This document shows positions 34,289 through 42,815 of a stretch of DNA of 64,000 nt, piece after piece. The stretch lies in contig NZ_JAPNLH010000003.1 of the NCBI RefSeq assembly GCF_026627425.1, positions 1 through 64,000 of the forward strand, read 5' to 3'. The position numbers and the translations under genes were made by a program. Under the pieces are notes generated by a model, which saw only the letters and a list, made by a program, of their open reading frames with translations, was not told the origin of the DNA and did not search any database. This DNA is from Arthrobacter endolithicus (GTDB lineage Bacteria > Actinomycetota > Actinomycetes > Actinomycetales > Micrococcaceae). Each line of letters begins with the position of its first letter. Position 1 is the first letter of the stretch.

Positions 34289-35695
34289 CTATAGGTCCGC
34301 CAGCACGCCTCCCGGATTCTCTATCGCATCCGCAACGTAACGCAGGAACCCGCCGGCCGTGCCGCCGTCGCACACCCGGTGGTCAAAGACCAGCGTCAGC
34401 TCGGTCAGCTTTCGAACGGCCAAGGCGCCGTCTACCACCCAGGGCTTGTCAATGATCCGGCCAATGCCCAGGATCGCGGATTCGGGATAATTGATGATGG
34501 CAGCCGAGCCGTCCACACCGAAGACACCGTAATTATTGAGTGTGAAGGTGCCGCGCGCCAGCTCCGCGGGCGTTGCCTTTCCTGCACGGGTGACGGCGGT
34601 CAGCCGACGGATTTCAGCGTCCAGTTCCCTGGCGCTGAGTTTTTCAGCGTGCTCGACGGACGGGACCATCAGACCACGCTCGGTCTGGGCCGCAAAGCCC
34701 AGATTGATGCCGTCGAGGGCGACAATCTGCTGTCCTCCCTCCTCAGTTCCTTCAATCCGCGCATTGAGTTCCGGGTATCGTGCCAACCCGGCGGTCACGA
34801 AACGGGCGATGAAGGCCAGCAGGCCCGGAGTGCTGTCCGGATCCTGGTTTTTGAGCCCGCTGCGCAGTTCCACCAGCGCGGTGGCGTCGACGTCCACCCA
34901 CACGGTGGCCTCAGGGATTTCGCTGCGGCTCCGGCTAAGATTCGCCGCAACCGTCTTCCGCAGACCCTTCAGCCCGGTGCGGCTGCGGATGGTCAGGCCG
35001 GTTCGGGCATCCCGCTGCCCTGCACTGTCCGCACCGCCAGCACTGCCAGCACTGCCAGCACTGCCAGCACTGCCAGCACTGCCAGCACTGAATTGTCCCG
35101 CCAGCGCCGCCTCGACATCGCGGCGCAGGATCAGGCCCTGCTGCCCGGAACCCGGGATGGAATGCAGCACAAGGCCGCCATCGCGGGCCAGCTTGCGGAC
35201 CAGCGGTGAAATCACCAGTGGGCTTTTGTGATCGACGGAGACCGCCGCCGATGCGGTGAGGACCTCTGCAGGGCCGGTTCCCCCTGTGCTCGCAGAACCC
35301 GCCTGGCCGGCCGCGGGCTTCTTCCGCGGTCGCGTCCTGCCGCCGGCTCCATGGCCAGAGGTGCCATATCCGATCAAGACATTTCCGGAACCCTCGGATC
35401 CGCGGGCCTCCACCTGCTCATATTCCACGGCCTCATTCTCCTCGGTTCCATTCTTCGTTGACTGAACGGAAATCAGCGGTTTGCCGACATCCATCGTCTG
35501 TCCCGCTTTCCCGTGCAGCACTGCGACCTGACCGGCAAAGGGCGAGGGCACCTCGACAAGGGACTTTGCCGTTTCCACCTCCGCGATCGGCTGGTCCACG
35601 GCGATCTCGTCTCCCACCCTGACCAGCCATGTGACCAATTCCGCCTCGGTCAAACCCTCACCGAGATCCGGCAGCAGAAATACCTGCAAACTCAT
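34289..35695 (-). CDS. bkdC: Branched-chain 2-oxoacid dehydrogenase E2 (dihydrolipoyl acyltransferase)
   Basis: About 468 aa. A single lipoyl domain (residues 1-76, modified Lys in ETAKSLVEV), a linker, a peripheral-subunit-binding domain (~150-190, SPLVRKLARDGGL), a GSA-repeat linker and the catalytic domain (~240-468) with FDHRVCDGG (HxxxDG). It transfers the acyl group to CoA. The ATG at 35695 overlaps the E1-beta stop (ATGA); a longer frame to 35707 is not needed. The E3 subunit is not in the window. A pyruvate dehydrogenase role is the alternative. Confidence 0.88.
   Translation of the reverse strand: MSLQVFLLPDLGEGLTEAELVTWLVRVGDEIAVDQPIAEVETAKSLVEVPSPFAGQVAVLHGKAGQTMDVGKPLISVQSTKNGTEENEAVEYEQVEARGSEGSGNVLIGYGTSGHGAGGRTRPRKKPAAGQAGSASTGGTGPAEVLTASAAVSVDHKSPLVISPLVRKLARDGGLVLHSIPGSGQQGLILRRDVEAALAGQFSAGSAGSAGSAGSAGSAGGADSAGQRDARTGLTIRSRTGLKGLRKTVAANLSRSRSEIPEATVWVDVDATALVELRSGLKNQDPDSTPGLLAFIARFVTAGLARYPELNARIEGTEEGGQQIVALDGINLGFAAQTERGLMVPSVEHAEKLSARELDAEIRRLTAVTRAGKATPAELARGTFTLNNYGVFGVDGSAAIINYPESAILGIGRIIDKPWVVDGALAVRKLTELTLVFDHRVCDGGTAGGFLRYVADAIENPGGVLADL
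35041..35090. repeat. 9-bp in-frame tandem repeat in the E2 linker
   Basis: CACTGCCAG is repeated five times plus a partial copy, encoding a Gly-Ser-Ala flexible linker between the E1/E3-binding and catalytic domains. Copy number is likely variable between strains. Confidence 0.9.
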
Positions 35696-36807
35696 TGGTC
35701 CTCCCACTGAAGTTCGTCAACGACATCCAGGATGCGGTCCACCCCGGGAAGATAATGCTGCTCAAGCTTCGGCGCCGGATACGGAATGTCGAATCCGGTC
35801 ACGCGCCGCAGGGGTGCGGCGAGTGAATGGAAACAACGCTCCTGAACCCGCGCAACGATCTCGGCGGCAACGGAGGCGAATCCGGGGGCCTCGGCAATCA
35901 CCACGGCCCGCCCGGTCCGACGGACCGCGGAGCAGACCGTTTCGTCGTCGAACGGGACAAGTGAGCGCACATCAATGACCTGCAGCGATCGTCCCTCCGC
36001 CGCAGCCGCGTCCGCCGCAGCCAGAGCCGTCGGCACGGATGGCCCGTAGGCAATCAGCGTTGCATCCGTTCCCTCCCTGGCAATCACGGCCCGCCCAATG
36101 GACGTCGCCGCTGCCGTCGACTCAAACGCTGCCCGGAGGGCATCAATATCCACGTTCTCCCTGGCGAAATACAGCTTCTTAGGCTCGAGGAAAACCACCG
36201 GATCCGGGCTGCTGATGGCATCCCGGAGCATGAGATAGGCATCCGCCGCCGTCGACGGCGCCAGGACCGTCAGCCCCGGTGTGTGCACGTAATATGCCTC
36301 CGAGGAATCGCAGTGGTGCTCTACGCCGCCGATCCCGCCCGCGTAGGGGATGCGGATGACCATCGGCAGCCGCACCTTGCCCTTGGTGCGGTTGGCCATT
36401 TTTGCCACGTGACTGACAACCTGTTCGAACGCGGGATACGCGAACGCATCGAATTGCATCTCCACCACAGGCTTCATCCCGTTCATGGCCATCCCCACGG
36501 CCATGCCCACAATGCCGGATTCGGCCAGCGGCGTGTCAAAGCAGCGCTCTCGGCCGAAGCGCTTGGTCAGGCCGTCCGTGATCCGGAAAACGCCGCCAAG
36601 CACACCGACGTCTTCACCAAAGATGACGACGGTGTCATCAGCAGCCATCGAATCGGCCATCGCCAGAGTGAGCGCCTTCGCGAACGTCAGGGACTGCTGC
36701 TGTGCTGCTGCCGCTCCCGCCGCGGCTGCAGGGGCCTGGGCTGCCGTCACCGGTGGCGTCTGCACCGACGGATCCGCGGCCGTCGGGCTTGCTGATAGTG
36801 TCGTCAT
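35692..36807 (-). CDS. bkdB: Branched-chain 2-oxoacid dehydrogenase E1 beta subunit
   Basis: 371 aa. Conserved VVIFGEDVGVLGGVFRIT, PLAESGIVGMAVGMAMNG, RIPYAGGIGGVEHHCDS and the C-terminal VDRILDVVDELQWEDQ place it with 2-oxoisovalerate dehydrogenase beta subunits. The first ~38 residues are Ala/Pro/Gln-rich and precede the usual family start, but the ATG is coupled to the E1-alpha stop (ATGA), so I keep it. Works with bkdA as the ThDP-dependent decarboxylase. Confidence 0.9.
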   Translation of the reverse strand: MTTLSASPTAADPSVQTPPVTAAQAPAAAAGAAAAQQQSLTFAKALTLAMADSMAADDTVVIFGEDVGVLGGVFRITDGLTKRFGRERCFDTPLAESGIVGMAVGMAMNGMKPVVEMQFDAFAYPAFEQVVSHVAKMANRTKGKVRLPMVIRIPYAGGIGGVEHHCDSSEAYYVHTPGLTVLAPSTAADAYLMLRDAISSPDPVVFLEPKKLYFARENVDIDALRAAFESTAAATSIGRAVIAREGTDATLIAYGPSVPTALAAADAAAAEGRSLQVIDVRSLVPFDDETVCSAVRRTGRAVVIAEAPGFASVAAEIVARVQERCFHSLAAPLRRVTGFDIPYPAPKLEQHYLPGVDRILDVVDELQWEDQ

Positions 36808-37928
36808 GAGGTGGCTCCTTCGCGGCTGAGCTCTTCGGCCAGCAGCTGTGCCTGTTCGATCAGCTGGGGCGTGGGCGTACTGTAGACAAACCTGAACAGG
36901 TCCTGCGGATCCACGGTGACCTCCGCATTCAGTCCATCGCGGAGCACCGTGGCCACTGCTTCGGCGTCGGCCGCGATCCGCCCTTCCTCGGCGTCCGTCA
37001 GCAGATTCGCCGCGAGCAGGTACGACCGCAGGCGCAGCAACGGGTCGCGCGGCTCCCAGGCGCGTACCTCATCCTCCGTGCGGTAGCGGCTGGCGTCGTC
37101 GGCATTGGTATGGGACTGCATCCGGTAGGTGTGCGCCTCCACCAGGGACGGTCCGCCACCGCCGCGGGCGCGCTGCACGACGTTCCCGAGCACGGCCAGC
37201 AGCGCCGCCAAATCGTTGCCGTCCACCCGCTCACCGGGCATTCCGTAGCCAATGGCCTTGTGCGCCAGTGACGGCGCCACGCTCTGCTGGCTCAGCGGCA
37301 CGGAAATGGCGTACTCGTTGTTCTGCACAAAAAAGACCACCGGCAGATGGAATACGGCAGCAAAGTTCAGCGCCTCATGGAAGTCGCCTTCGCTGCTGGC
37401 CCCGTCTCCACACAGTGCGAGGACAACGGTGTCCTGCCCCCTGAGCTTGGCCGCGTGGGCGACACCCACAGCGTGCAGCAGCTGGGTCGCCAGTGGCGTG
37501 GATTGCGTGGCGACGTTGTGTTCGTAGGGGTCGTAACCGCTGTGCCAGCTGCCGCGCAGCAGCTCCATCACCTGCACCGGGTCGACGCCGCGGGCCATTA
37601 CGGCGACGGTGTCCCGGTATGTCGGGAATAGCCAGTCACCGTCCGCGAGGCACATGGCCGCGGCCACCTGGCAGGCCTCCTGACCATGCGAGGAGGGATA
37701 GACAGCCATCCGGCCCTGCCGCACCAGCGCCGAGGCCTGGTCATTGACCCGCCGGCCCGTCACCAGCTGAGCGTATCCGCGCAGCAGCGTCTGCTCCTCC
37801 GGGAGCGGATAGTTCTCTTTAGATGTCCGGCCCGCGGCGGCAGTACCGGTTTCGTCAATCAGCCGCACGGGCTGTAGCGATGGCAGCATCAGCTCGTCCG
37901 TTAGCACCGGTATTGACAGTTGATTCAT
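36804..37928 (-). CDS. bkdA: Branched-chain 2-oxoacid dehydrogenase E1 alpha subunit
   Basis: 374 aa. The ThDP motif runs from LCGDGASSEGDFHEALNF to VQNNEYAIS; HTYRMQSHTNADDASRYR is the regulatory-loop region. Decarboxylates 2-oxo acids from Leu, Ile and Val, feeding branched fatty acids and catabolism. First gene of bkdA-bkdB-bkdC, divergent from an Lrp regulator. AAGGATGATGG precedes the ATG. The sequence has the features of BCKDH rather than of acetoin dehydrogenase. Confidence 0.9.
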   Translation of the reverse strand: MNQLSIPVLTDELMLPSLQPVRLIDETGTAAAGRTSKENYPLPEEQTLLRGYAQLVTGRRVNDQASALVRQGRMAVYPSSHGQEACQVAAAMCLADGDWLFPTYRDTVAVMARGVDPVQVMELLRGSWHSGYDPYEHNVATQSTPLATQLLHAVGVAHAAKLRGQDTVVLALCGDGASSEGDFHEALNFAAVFHLPVVFFVQNNEYAISVPLSQQSVAPSLAHKAIGYGMPGERVDGNDLAALLAVLGNVVQRARGGGGPSLVEAHTYRMQSHTNADDASRYRTEDEVRAWEPRDPLLRLRSYLLAANLLTDAEEGRIAADAEAVATVLRDGLNAEVTVDPQDLFRFVYSTPTPQLIEQAQLLAEELSREGATS

Positions 37929-38004
37929 GGCCCATCATCCTTGATCAGCAGTGGATGCTTTGAGCTTCAAGTATGCCCTTTGGGAGCGTTTCGTATGCTG
38001 ATGC

Positions 38005-38029
38005 GCGGATAATTCTGGAAATTATCCGC
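38005..38029. promoter_or_regulatory. Perfect 10-bp palindromic operator between bkdA and its Lrp regulator
   Basis: GCGGATAATT (38005-38014) and its exact complement AATTATCCGC (38020-38029) flank CTGGA. The site sits between the divergent bkd operon and the Lrp-type gene. A candidate -10 TAGAAT for the regulator lies at 38039-38044. The length and AT-rich centre fit an Lrp/AsnC binding site. Confidence 0.7.
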
Positions 38030-38133
38030 TGAAAAAGCTAGAATGGAAGACATAATGCAAACGTGAGACAGATTACCTTTCGTTTTGCCATCCGCCGCGC
38101 ACCCCTCGACGCACAACCCACCCGGAGCTGACC

Positions 38134-38586
38134 ATGCCCGATCCGAACACGGCACCGTTGGATGACGTCGACCGCAGAATCCTTGCCGAGCTCACCCGCG
38201 ATGGACGGATGTCCGTGACGGCCGTAGCGGACAACGTGCACATCTCACGAGCCCACGCCTACTCGAGAATTTCCCGGCTTACGGATACCGGCGTGCTGAC
38301 CAAATTCACCGCCCTGGTGGATCCGATCAAAGCGGGCCTGCGTTCCTCCGCTTACGTGACGCTGAAGGTCCGGCAGCATTCCTGGCGGGAGCTGAAGGAA
38401 AAGCTGCGCGCTATTGAGGAAATCCACCACATCGCGCTGGTCGGAGGAGACTTCGACGTCATCCTGCTGGTCCGGGCCGTGGACAATGTGGACCTGCGGC
38501 GCGTGATTTTTGATCAACTGCAGTCCATGCCCGGGGTGCTGGACACCCAAACGTTCCTGATCTTCGAGGATGTCGACACCCGCTAA
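38134..38586 (+). CDS. Lrp/AsnC family regulator (BkdR-like)
   Basis: 150 aa. N-terminal winged helix-turn-helix (LDDVDRRILAELTRDGRMSV, then VADNVHISRAHAYSRISRL), then a RAM ligand-sensing domain (IEEIHHIALVGGDFDVILLVRA). The divergent position next to bkdABC, with a perfect palindrome between, makes it the likely regulator of branched-chain oxo-acid oxidation, probably sensing branched-chain amino acids. Confidence 0.88.
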   Translation: MPDPNTAPLDDVDRRILAELTRDGRMSVTAVADNVHISRAHAYSRISRLTDTGVLTKFTALVDPIKAGLRSSAYVTLKVRQHSWRELKEKLRAIEEIHHIALVGGDFDVILLVRAVDNVDLRRVIFDQLQSMPGVLDTQTFLIFEDVDTR

Positions 38587-38708
38587 ACCACGGCGAGCCT
38601 CGCGCAGGCGAGCTCGCCATTTTGGGCAAGTTCTTCGAACCCGACCTCGATCCGCCGCGGCAGCACCGGAGCTCCGGCGCCCAGCGTCACCGGTGCGTAC
38701 TGGATCCA
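38583..38708 (-). pseudogene. 3' remnant of a RibD-C/dihydrofolate reductase-family gene
   Basis: Minus-strand codons read WIQYAPVTLGAGAPVLPRR followed by IEVGFEELAQNGELACARL and end at a stop that overlaps the Lrp stop. This is the typical C-terminal end of actinobacterial dihydrofolate-reductase-family proteins. Upstream of the Trp the similarity ends within a few codons, so only ~41 codons of the gene survive. It sits between the Lrp gene and paaG. Confidence 0.55.
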
Positions 38709-38762
38709 TATCGAGGGAACTCGTGGACAAATAGATCGATTTCATCAATTTAGCGGTCTTAG

Positions 38763-39542
38763 TCAGCGGCCAAAATCGGGTTTGCGCTTGGCCGCGAAGG
38801 CGGCAAAACCTTCGGCGTAATCGGACGTCGTAGACAGCCCGGCCTGCGCCATGTTTTCCTGCCCGACGGCGGACCATAGTCCCAGCCGCTCGTCCCGGAT
38901 GGCCGCGACCAGGTCCTTGCTGGCGGCAAACGCCTGGGTTGGGCCGGCCGCGACCTTCGTGGCAGTGGCTCGGGTGAAGTCTAGGAGGTCCGCAGCTGGA
39001 AGGGACCGGCTGAACAGACCCGAGGCTACGGCATCGGCACCGCTCATCAGCTCGGTGGTGTAGATCAGATCCAGGGTCCGGTGGGCCCCCAGGCGCTCGG
39101 TGAAGAGCCAGTGTCCGCCGGAGTCAAGGGTGGCGCCGAGGTTTGCGAACGGGGAACCGATCTTGGCGGTGTCCGCGATGTATACGACGTCGGTGGCGAT
39201 CAGCAGGCCAAGGCCGACGCCGAGACATGCGCCGTGCGCCGCGGCGAAGGTGGGTGCGGGGAACGCGCTCATTTTCTGCAGCAACGGAGTCAGTAGATCG
39301 CCCAGGTAGCCCATCGCGTCGTCCTTGTCCGGCGTGACGTGAGAGATATCCCTACCGGCGCAGAAGGCACGGCCCTCGCCGCGCAACAATAGCGCGTGGA
39401 CGGATCCGTCCACGGCGGCCGCGGCGGCATCGTCATAGGCCCTGCTGAGCTCTGCCAGCCCATCCTCGTCGAGCGCGTTGAGTTTGGCCGGGGCGTTGAG
39501 GACTATTTCCGCGACTTTGTCCGTGATGGTCAGGTCGATCAT
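38763..39542 (-). CDS. paaG: Phenylacetate-pathway enoyl-CoA isomerase (PaaG-like)
   Basis: 259 aa crotonase. Oxyanion-hole segments GEGRAFCAGRDIS and AAAHGACLGVGLGLLIATD, and the active-site FANLGATLDSGGHWL. The Asp in LDSGG matches the catalytic Asp of PaaG, and hydratase-type Glu residues are missing, so isomerisation of ring-1,2-epoxyphenylacetyl-CoA to oxepin-CoA is likely. AAGGAG precedes the ATG. It lies 87 bp after paaE as the last gene of the paaABCDE run. Confidence 0.8.
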   Translation of the reverse strand: MIDLTITDKVAEIVLNAPAKLNALDEDGLAELSRAYDDAAAAAVDGSVHALLLRGEGRAFCAGRDISHVTPDKDDAMGYLGDLLTPLLQKMSAFPAPTFAAAHGACLGVGLGLLIATDVVYIADTAKIGSPFANLGATLDSGGHWLFTERLGAHRTLDLIYTTELMSGADAVASGLFSRSLPAADLLDFTRATATKVAAGPTQAFAASKDLVAAIRDERLGLWSAVGQENMAQAGLSTTSDYAEGFAAFAAKRKPDFGR

Positions 39543-39629
39543 GGCTGGCTCCTTGCTGCGGGACGTGGCTGGATCTCCACGCCGGCGCGGACGGTCTTGG
39601 TCAGTTGCCGGGGCGGGCCGATCCCCTGC

Positions 39630-40856
39630 TCAGACGTCGTAGTCAACACTCACGGCATCGCTGGTGGGGTGGGCCTGGCAGGTCAGAATGTAGCCCTTTT
39701 CCACCTCATCGGGCTCCAGCGCATAATTTTCCGCCATCTCCACGGTTCCGGTCACCAGCTTGGCGCGGCAGGTGCCGCAGACACCGCCGGCGCAGGCAAA
39801 TGGAACATCCGGGCGGACACGCAAGGCTGCGTTCAGGATGGACTCCCGGGCGTGCGTGGGACTATCCACCGTGCCTTCCAAACCGTCCAGCTTAAAGGTG
39901 ATTTTGTAAGACTCCGCGGCGTCGTCGGTGCTGACCGCGCGGCCCGCCTGCCCCTCCGGCCGGTCCGGGAGCCCGGTGGTGAACAGCTCGAACCGTACCC
40001 GGTCCGCCGGAACGCCGCGCTCTGCCAGGGCGTCGCGGCAGAGCTGGACCAGTTCAAAGGGCCCGCAGAGGAACCATTCGTCGATATCATCTGCATGGAT
40101 AGCGGCCCGCAGGAGCAACTCCAGCTTTTCGGCGTCGATCCGGCCCGTCATCAACGGCGCTATGCGCTGTTCGCGGGACAAGATATGGTGCAGGGCCAGC
40201 CGCCCCGGATACCTGTCCTTGAGGTCCGCCAGTTCCTCCAGGAACATCACATCCATGGCAGCTTTGTTGGCATACACCAGGTCAAAGCGGGTCTGCGGAT
40301 CGGCGGCCAGCAGGGTCCGCGCAATGGAAATCACCGGAGTAATTCCGGACCCCGCCGCAATCGCCACGTAACTGCCCGGGGTCCCGGCCAGCTGTTCAGG
40401 GTGGTTCATGCTGTTCATGACGTTGCGCTTGGCGCCGTGCTTGGAGATGAAGGCGCCCGCCGGGCTCATCACGTCCAGGGCGTCTCCTGGCTTCAGCTCG
40501 GCATTGGCCCAGGTCGAAAACAACCCGCCCAGATCCCGTTTGATCGCCACCTTGATTTCGGAACTGCCATCCGCAAAATGCATCGGCACAGCACAGATGG
40601 AGTAACTGCGGCGCAGCTCCCGCGGTTCCCCCGCTTCGTCGGTCAATGTTGTCCGCAGGGCCACATATTGCCCGGGGAGATAGTCAAACGCGCCTGCCAA
40701 TGCCGGTGGGACCGCAAACGTCACCTCAATGGCATCCTCGGTCAGCCGGCGCACCGCCGAGACGCTAAGGGTGTGGAAGGAGGCGCGGCGCTTGGCGGGA
40801 GTGTCATTGATCTTCTCGTCAAGGTCGCTGGCCGGGGCAGTCGGTGGAACGGTCAT
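39630..40856 (-). CDS. paaE: Phenylacetyl-CoA epoxidase reductase subunit
   Basis: 408 aa. N-terminal FAD domain (LRRSYSICAVP), NAD(P) domain (AIAAGSGITPVISIARTLL), C-terminal plant-type [2Fe-2S] domain with CAGGVCGTCRAKL and the last Cys in GYILTCQ. It passes electrons from NADPH to the PaaABC oxygenase. The ATG overlaps the paaD stop (TAATG), which fixes the start although the frame is open upstream. Confidence 0.92.
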   Translation of the reverse strand: MTVPPTAPASDLDEKINDTPAKRRASFHTLSVSAVRRLTEDAIEVTFAVPPALAGAFDYLPGQYVALRTTLTDEAGEPRELRRSYSICAVPMHFADGSSEIKVAIKRDLGGLFSTWANAELKPGDALDVMSPAGAFISKHGAKRNVMNSMNHPEQLAGTPGSYVAIAAGSGITPVISIARTLLAADPQTRFDLVYANKAAMDVMFLEELADLKDRYPGRLALHHILSREQRIAPLMTGRIDAEKLELLLRAAIHADDIDEWFLCGPFELVQLCRDALAERGVPADRVRFELFTTGLPDRPEGQAGRAVSTDDAAESYKITFKLDGLEGTVDSPTHARESILNAALRVRPDVPFACAGGVCGTCRAKLVTGTVEMAENYALEPDEVEKGYILTCQAHPTSDAVSVDYDV

Positions 40857-41422
40857 TAGTGCACCTTGAAGTAGTCGAAGGGTTCCTTGCAGTCCTGGCA
40901 GACATAGAGTGCCTTGCAGGCGGTGGATCCGAAACGAGTGAGTTCTTTGGTGTTTAGCGAGGAACACTGCGGACATTTGACCTGCAACGACAGTCTTACC
41001 GGTCCCCGCGCAGTATGCCCAATGCCGCCCGCGGCCGAGGTCCCGGAAGGAGCCGCTATGCCGTATTCGCGCAGCTTTGTCTTGCCCTCCGCGCTCATCC
41101 AGTCGGTGGTCCAGGCCGGGGAGAGCACCAGATTCACATGAACCGCAGGGTATCCCGCCTGCTCAAATGCGCGGGCCAGATCGTCGCGGATCGCGTCCAT
41201 CGCAGGGCAACCCGAGTAGGTGGGCGTGATGGTGACCTCGACGGCGGGAACGAACCCGCCGTCGTCGAACAGGCGTACCTCACGCAGGATGCCCAGATCC
41301 GCGATGCTGAGCACGGGAATTTCCGGATCGCAGACGGCGGCGGCGATCTCCCACGCCTTCTGGTCCGCGGTCCGCACCGTTCCCTGTTCCTCCCGATCCG
41401 CATACGGGTCCACGATCATCAC
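40856..41422 (-). CDS. paaD: Phenylacetyl-CoA epoxidase subunit PaaD (MIP18/DUF59 family)
   Basis: 188 aa. N-terminal MIP18-type domain (AWEIAAAVCDPEIPVLSIADLGIL) and a C-terminal zinc ribbon, CPQCSS and CQDC. PaaD is thought to help mature the iron centres of the epoxidase. The first codon is GTG 41422, overlapping the paaC stop, followed at once by ATG 41419; either may be used. Confidence 0.9.
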   Translation of the reverse strand: MMIVDPYADREEQGTVRTADQKAWEIAAAVCDPEIPVLSIADLGILREVRLFDDGGFVPAVEVTITPTYSGCPAMDAIRDDLARAFEQAGYPAVHVNLVLSPAWTTDWMSAEGKTKLREYGIAAPSGTSAAGGIGHTARGPVRLSLQVKCPQCSSLNTKELTRFGSTACKALYVCQDCKEPFDYFKVH

Positions 41423-42360
41423 CAGCTTGCTCCCGGATATTCGCGCGCCAGCACCTGCATCTCAGCCAGGATGTAGCCCATATGCTCCGAATGCTGTCCG
41501 CGTCGGCCGCCGCCGAGCGCCGAAGGAACGTGGGGTACGTCAATTTCGGCCTCCACCAACACCTCATCGGTCAGGCGATCAAAATCGGCGCGCAGCGAAG
41601 AGGGCGCGACGGCGGCGTCCCCGAGTCGTGCGGTCAGCGCATCGTCCTCGAACAGTTCGCCAACGTAGGGCCAGAGCAGTCGCAGTCCGGCCAGCAGACG
41701 GCCGCGGGATTCATCTGTCCCCAACGCCAGCCGCAGCACCCACTGCGCGCTGTGATCGCGGTGGTAATCCACTTCCTTGACCGCTTTGGCGGCGATAGCG
41801 GCGAGGGTGGCATCCGAAGAGTCGGTCAGCCGGCGGTACAGCTCGAACTGATAATAGGAGACGATGAACTGCCGGACGATGGTGACGGCGAAATCACCGT
41901 TGGGCTGCTCAAACAGATGCGCCGACCGGAACTCCGGCTCCCGCCGGAAGTAGGCAAGCTCGTCCTCGGTCTTTCCCCAGGCCGCGCCGGCGTAGGTCAG
42001 AAAGGAACGGGCATGGCCCAACTGGTCGAGGGCAATGTTGCCCAACGCCACATCTTCTTCCAGCTCGGGCGCACGCGAAATCCAGTGGCCCAACCGCTGA
42101 GCCAAGATCAGGGCATCATCTCCGAGCCGGAGGGCGTATTCGCCCACGTTTTCGCTGGGCTTGACGTCGCCGCGCTGCACTTCCAGGGCAATGTCCTCTG
42201 GACGCAGGGCGTTTCCCGGCGTGATGCGGGTGGCACTGGCTGGGCCCACGCCGGCGAGGGACCCGGCCTGAGCCTGCGAAGGTTGGGAGCCGGTGGCTGG
42301 GCCCACGCCGGCGAGGGACCCGGCCTGAGCCTGCGAAGGTTGGGAGCCGGTGGGGATCAC
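41419..42360 (-). CDS. paaC: Phenylacetyl-CoA epoxidase structural subunit PaaC with N-terminal repeat extension
   Basis: 313 aa. The core starts around residue 71 (NVGEYALRLGDDALILAQRL) and matches PaaC, the non-catalytic ferritin-like partner of PaaA (EVDYHRDHSAQWVLRLALG, SEHMGYILAEMQVLAREYPGA). Residues 4-41 are two copies of a 19-residue repeat [19 protein letters not shown] encoded by the 57-bp element. The GTG start at 42360 overlaps the paaB stop (GTGA), so the extension is translated if this coupling is used. Confidence 0.88.
   Translation of the reverse strand: MIPTGSQPSQAQAGSLAGVGPATGSQPSQAQAGSLAGVGPASATRITPGNALRPEDIALEVQRGDVKPSENVGEYALRLGDDALILAQRLGHWISRAPELEEDVALGNIALDQLGHARSFLTYAGAAWGKTEDELAYFRREPEFRSAHLFEQPNGDFAVTIVRQFIVSYYQFELYRRLTDSSDATLAAIAAKAVKEVDYHRDHSAQWVLRLALGTDESRGRLLAGLRLLWPYVGELFEDDALTARLGDAAVAPSSLRADFDRLTDEVLVEAEIDVPHVPSALGGGRRGQHSEHMGYILAEMQVLAREYPGASW
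42237..42350. repeat. 57-bp in-frame tandem repeat, 2 copies, 5' end of paaC
   Basis: Units 42237-42293 and 42294-42350, identical by eye. They lie six bases after the first codon of paaC, which reads GTGATCCCC before the array. The period is 19 codons with no stop in the gene frame. The unit is the same as that in the paaB array. Confidence 0.93.
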
Positions 42361-42815
42361 AGGTGCTTCACGCCTTCACTTTTGACGTAGTAGGTGGCAT
42401 GGCGATAGTCCTTGCCCTGCGGGGACTCGAAGAAGGATCCCTTGGAATCCGGGTCGCTGGCGGCAATCGCATCGGCGGGAACCACCCAAATGGAGACGCC
42501 TTCATTACGCCGGGTATACAGATCCCGCGCGTTCCGCAGCGCCATGGCCGCGTCCGGCGCATGCAGGGATCCTGCGTGCACATGGGAAAGACCGCGGCTG
42601 GAACGAACAAACACTTCCCACAAGGGCCAGCCGGTGGCTGGGCCCACGCCGGCGAGGGACCCGGCCTGAGCCTGCGAAGGTTGGGAGCCGGTGGCTGGGC
42701 CCACGCCGGCGAGGGACCCGGTCTGAGCCTGCGAAGGTTGGGAGCCGGTGGCTGGGCCCACGCCGGCGAGGGACCCGGTCTGAGCCTGCGAAGGTTGGGA
42801 GCCGGTGGGGATCAT
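42357..42815 (-). CDS. paaB: Phenylacetyl-CoA epoxidase subunit PaaB with N-terminal repeat extension
   Basis: 152 aa; family members are ~95. Residues 61-152 ([20 protein letters not shown] onward) are a normal PaaB. Residues 4-60 are three copies of the 19-residue repeat [19 protein letters not shown] (the last has Ala for Thr). Removing the three units restores [12 protein letters not shown], a natural PaaB start, which suggests insertion/expansion just after the start codon. The ATG at 42815 overlaps the paaA stop (ATGA). Confidence 0.9.
   Translation of the reverse strand: MIPTGSQPSQAQTGSLAGVGPATGSQPSQAQTGSLAGVGPATGSQPSQAQAGSLAGVGPATGWPLWEVFVRSSRGLSHVHAGSLHAPDAAMALRNARDLYTRRNEGVSIWVVPADAIAASDPDSKGSFFESPQGKDYRHATYYVKSEGVKHL
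42635..42805. repeat. 57-bp in-frame tandem repeat, 3 copies, 5' end of paaB
   Basis: Units start at 42635, 42692 and 42749. The unit nearest the paaB core has C, the other two T, at the same position (Ala/Thr in the protein). Both this array and that of paaC are preceded on the coding strand by TGATCCCC at the gene junction. Confidence 0.95.

Noticed and set aside
42237-42805. The 57-bp arrays as a CRISPR array
   Set aside because: Units are contiguous without spacers and lie in coding sequence; no cas genes are present.
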